Of a stretch of DNA of 64,000 nt, positions 62,032 to 64,000 are shown in pieces (positions within the stretch are counted from its first letter, which is position 1; the number at the start of each line of letters is the position of its first letter). The DNA lies in contig CAWJKM010000002.1 of assembly GCA_963843525.1 (NCBI GenBank), positions 186,001 to 250,000 of the forward strand, in the 5' to 3' direction. This stretch comes from DATJPR01 sp963843525 (lineage in GTDB: Bacteria > Bacteroidota > Ignavibacteria > UBA10030 > UBA6906). The translations under genes and the position numbers were made by a program. Under the pieces are notes generated by a model. It was not told the DNA's origin, searched no databases, and saw only the letters and a list, made by a program, of their open reading frames with translations.

Positions 62032-64000
62032 ATGAACACATCACGAATCACCGCAGGACGATCTGCTGCCAGCTTCCTGGTCCTTTTCATTCTCACTTCA
62101 CTGGCGGTCACAGGGTGCGTACCATCGCCTGCAACCAGGAAGGCAGAAGACTTCTGCAAAGATTGGAAGTTCATGCTCGGCGATCTCCCGGACGGTCAGC
62201 AACCGGGCCTGGACGATTCTCAATGGCGGCAACTCAACCTGCCGCACGACTGGAGCATCGAAGGCGCGTTCAGTGAGAAGAACCCTGCCACGCCCGGCGG
62301 AGGAGCCCTGCCCGGCGGGATTGGCTGGTACAGGAAAGAATTCACAATGCCGGAGACCGAACGAGGGCGCCTGGCATTTGTGGATTTCGATGGGGTGTAC
62401 AGAAACAGCAAGGTCTGGATCAACGGCCACTTCCTTGGCTTGCGGCCGTACGGCTACATCTCATTCCAGTACGAGCTGACGCCCTACCTGCATTACGGGA
62501 ACGAAAAGAACGTCCTGGCCGTCAAGGTCGACAACTCAGAGCAACCGAATTCGCGCTGGTATTCCGGCTCGGGGATCTACCGCAAGGTCTGGCTGACCAC
62601 AACGGCGAAGACCCGTGTTGATCACTGGGGGACCTACGTCACGACCCCTGCGGTGACCGAACATGCCGCAACGGTGGCTCTCCGGACTCGCGTGCGCAAC
62701 GCCGGGACAGAAGATCTCCCCGTCACGCTCAAGACCGTCATTCACGACAACAAGGGAAATGAAGTCGCACGCGCGGAGGTCAATGGCGTCGTGCCAAAGG
62801 ATTCGGCGCGCTCGTTCGATCAGTCGCTCACGGTGGATAATCCGGTTTTCTGGTCGATCGAGCAGCCGGCCCTGTATCGTGCCGTCACGTTCGTCGAAGC
62901 CAACGGAGCGACGATGGACCGGTATGATACGCCCTTCGGCATTCGTACCTTCGAGTTCGATCCCGCAAAAGGATTTTTTCTCAACGGTAAGCCGCTCAAA
63001 ATCAAAGGCGTATGCGATCATCATGATCTTGGATGCCTCGGCGCAGCCGTCAATACCCGCGCGATCGAACGTCAGCTCGAACTCCTCAAAGGAATGGGGG
63101 TCAATGCCATCAGGACTTCCCACAATCCTCCCGCACCGGAACTCCTCGACCTGTGCGACACCCTGGGGTTCATCGTGATGGACGAAGCCTTCGACATGTG
63201 GAAGAAAGGGAAGACCCCGTATGATTACTCATTGAACTGGGAGGAATGGCATCGCCGGGATTTAACCGATATGGTTCTGCGGGACAGGAACCATCCGAGC
63301 GTGTTCATCTGGAGCATCGGCAACGAAGTCATGGAACAGTGGGATCAGAAGGATAGCAGCGGGAGCGTTATCGCGCGCGAGCTCGCATCGATCGTGAAAT
63401 CCCTGGATCCGACCCGTCCTGTTACGGCCGCCTGCAATGAGCCGAATCCGCTGAACCCTCTCATCCGTTCGGGCGCCCTGGATTTGGTCGGTCTCAATTA
63501 TCACATAGAGGGATTCCCGACGTTCCCCACAACGTATCCGGGAAAGAAATTCATTGCGACGGAGACGACCTCGGCGCTGGAAACCCGCGGCTCCTACGAT
63601 ATGCCCTCCGACAGCATACGACGCTGGCCGCTCCGCTGGGATCGCACGTTTCTCGACGGAAACCCGGACAATACCTGTTCGGCGTACGACAATTGCAGCA
63701 CTCCGTGGGGGTCGACACACGAAGAAACCTGGAAGGTCATAAAGAAATATGACTTTCTCTCGGGAATGTTCATCTGGACCGGATTCGACTACCTGGGAGA
63801 ACCTACTCCATACGGCTGGCCATCCCGGAGTTCATATTTTGGGATCATCGACCTCGCGGGGTTTCCCAAGGATTCGTACTACATGTATCAAAGCGAGTGG
63901 ACGGACAAACCCGTGCTTCACGTGTTCCCCCACTGGAACTGGAAGCCGGGACAAACGGTCGATGTATGGGCGTACACGAATTGTGAAGAGGTGGAGCTTT
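62032..64000 (+). CDS. GH2-family glycosidase lipoprotein, beta-galactosidase-type (3' end cut by window edge)
   Basis: 656 codons present, frame open to the right edge. Lipoprotein signal with lipobox VTGC, AGGA before the ATG at 62032. The sugar-binding domain (DDSQWRQLNLPHDWSIEG, GIGWYRKEF) and an immunoglobulin-like domain lead to the TIM barrel. There, RTSHNPPAPELLDLCD, the acid/base Glu432 in SIGNEVME and the nucleophile Glu511 in IATETTS are visible. GH2 enzymes act as beta-galactosidase, -glucuronidase or -mannosidase; the WSIEGxF start and the SIGNE motif favour beta-galactosidase. It directly follows the GH31 gene by 48 bases, a common pairing in xyloglucan loci. The C-terminal domains lie outside the window. 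Confidence 0.88.
   Translation, partial: MNTSRITAGRSAASFLVLFILTSLAVTGCVPSPATRKAEDFCKDWKFMLGDLPDGQQPGLDDSQWRQLNLPHDWSIEGAFSEKNPATPGGGALPGGIGWYRKEFTMPETERGRLAFVDFDGVYRNSKVWINGHFLGLRPYGYISFQYELTPYLHYGNEKNVLAVKVDNSEQPNSRWYSGSGIYRKVWLTTTAKTRVDHWGTYVTTPAVTEHAATVALRTRVRNAGTEDLPVTLKTVIHDNKGNEVARAEVNGVVPKDSARSFDQSLTVDNPVFWSIEQPALYRAVTFVEANGATMDRYDTPFGIRTFEFDPAKGFFLNGKPLKIKGVCDHHDLGCLGAAVNTRAIERQLELLKGMGVNAIRTSHNPPAPELLDLCDTLGFIVMDEAFDMWKKGKTPYDYSLNWEEWHRRDLTDMVLRDRNHPSVFIWSIGNEVMEQWDQKDSSGSVIARELASIVKSLDPTRPVTAACNEPNPLNPLIRSGALDLVGLNYHIEGFPTFPTTYPGKKFIATETTSALETRGSYDMPSDSIRRWPLRWDRTFLDGNPDNTCSAYDNCSTPWGSTHEETWKVIKKYDFLSGMFIWTGFDYLGEPTPYGWPSRSSYFGIIDLAGFPKDSYYMYQSEWTDKPVLHVFPHWNWKPGQTVDVWAYTNCEEVEL

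Noticed and set aside
1..64000. tRNA, rRNA, phage or transposon genes
   Set aside because: I found no cloverleaf, rRNA, integrase or transposase signature on either strand.

Overview
The window is a dense, mid-to-high-GC stretch of a Gram-negative chromosome. It carries LPS heptose genes, SecD, TamB, many signal-peptide lipoproteins, beta-barrel proteins, PEGA and FecR-like proteins, and a lone MerR regulator. This mix suggests the Bacteroidota/Chlorobi (FCB) assemblage. The promoters I can read are canonical TTGnnn-N17-TAnnnT boxes and many genes have GGAGG-type ribosome binding sites. Both features fit the Chlorobi/Ignavibacteria side better than Bacteroides-type genomes. The lineage is an inference. 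I see no rRNA, tRNA, phage, transposase or CRISPR array.

Layout: 1-3.4 kb holds secD (truncated by the window edge) and a PpiD/SurA-like foldase, transcribed divergently from back-to-back promoters. 3.4-13.8 kb is an envelope block on the plus strand: a beta-barrel protein, a methyltransferase, a frameshifted shikimate kinase, the split heptose genes hldE1/hldE2, tamB and RNase R. 13.8-16.1 kb (minus) holds MerR, a frameshifted TPR lipoprotein and an ATP-grasp protein. 16.3-22.7 kb is an overlapping plus-strand operon: TPR lipoprotein, DUF4292-like lipoprotein, EnvC-like LytM protein and a CHASE2-sensor sigma54 activator. A sigma54-like promoter lies just beyond it. 23-28.5 kb has secreted lipoproteins, a barrel/transglutaminase-like fusion and a FecR-like protein. 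28.6-36 kb has an FHA-lytic transglycosylase fusion, a PEGA protein, prolyl-tRNA synthetase, GNAT, a squalene-cyclase-like protein and an isoprenylcysteine-methyltransferase-like protein.

36-47.5 kb is mostly minus strand: AI-2E-type permease, cNMP-binding protein, small proteins, S41 protease, an active/inactive M16 peptidase pair, an L-glyceraldehyde-3-phosphate reductase, rhomboid protease and TPR protein. 48-52.4 kb has a cysteine-protease-like protein and a tightly packed five-gene operon (ABC exporter, secreted barnase-type RNase, barstar, CusF-SCO copper protein). 52.6-58.4 kb has a four-repeat secreted protein, a large SPFH protein and deoC. 58.4-64 kb has a 46-bp tandem array, then a PA14-containing GH31 glycosidase and a truncated GH2 enzyme, probably the start of a hemicellulose (xyloglucan-type) locus.

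Cross-cutting points: (i) four intergenic tracts share a degenerate 7-bp periodic repeat, three of them overlapping or abutting stop codons; (ii) three genes show single-base frameshifts, which may be assembly errors; (iii) most promoters I could place have exactly 17-bp spacing and a TATATT-like -10.
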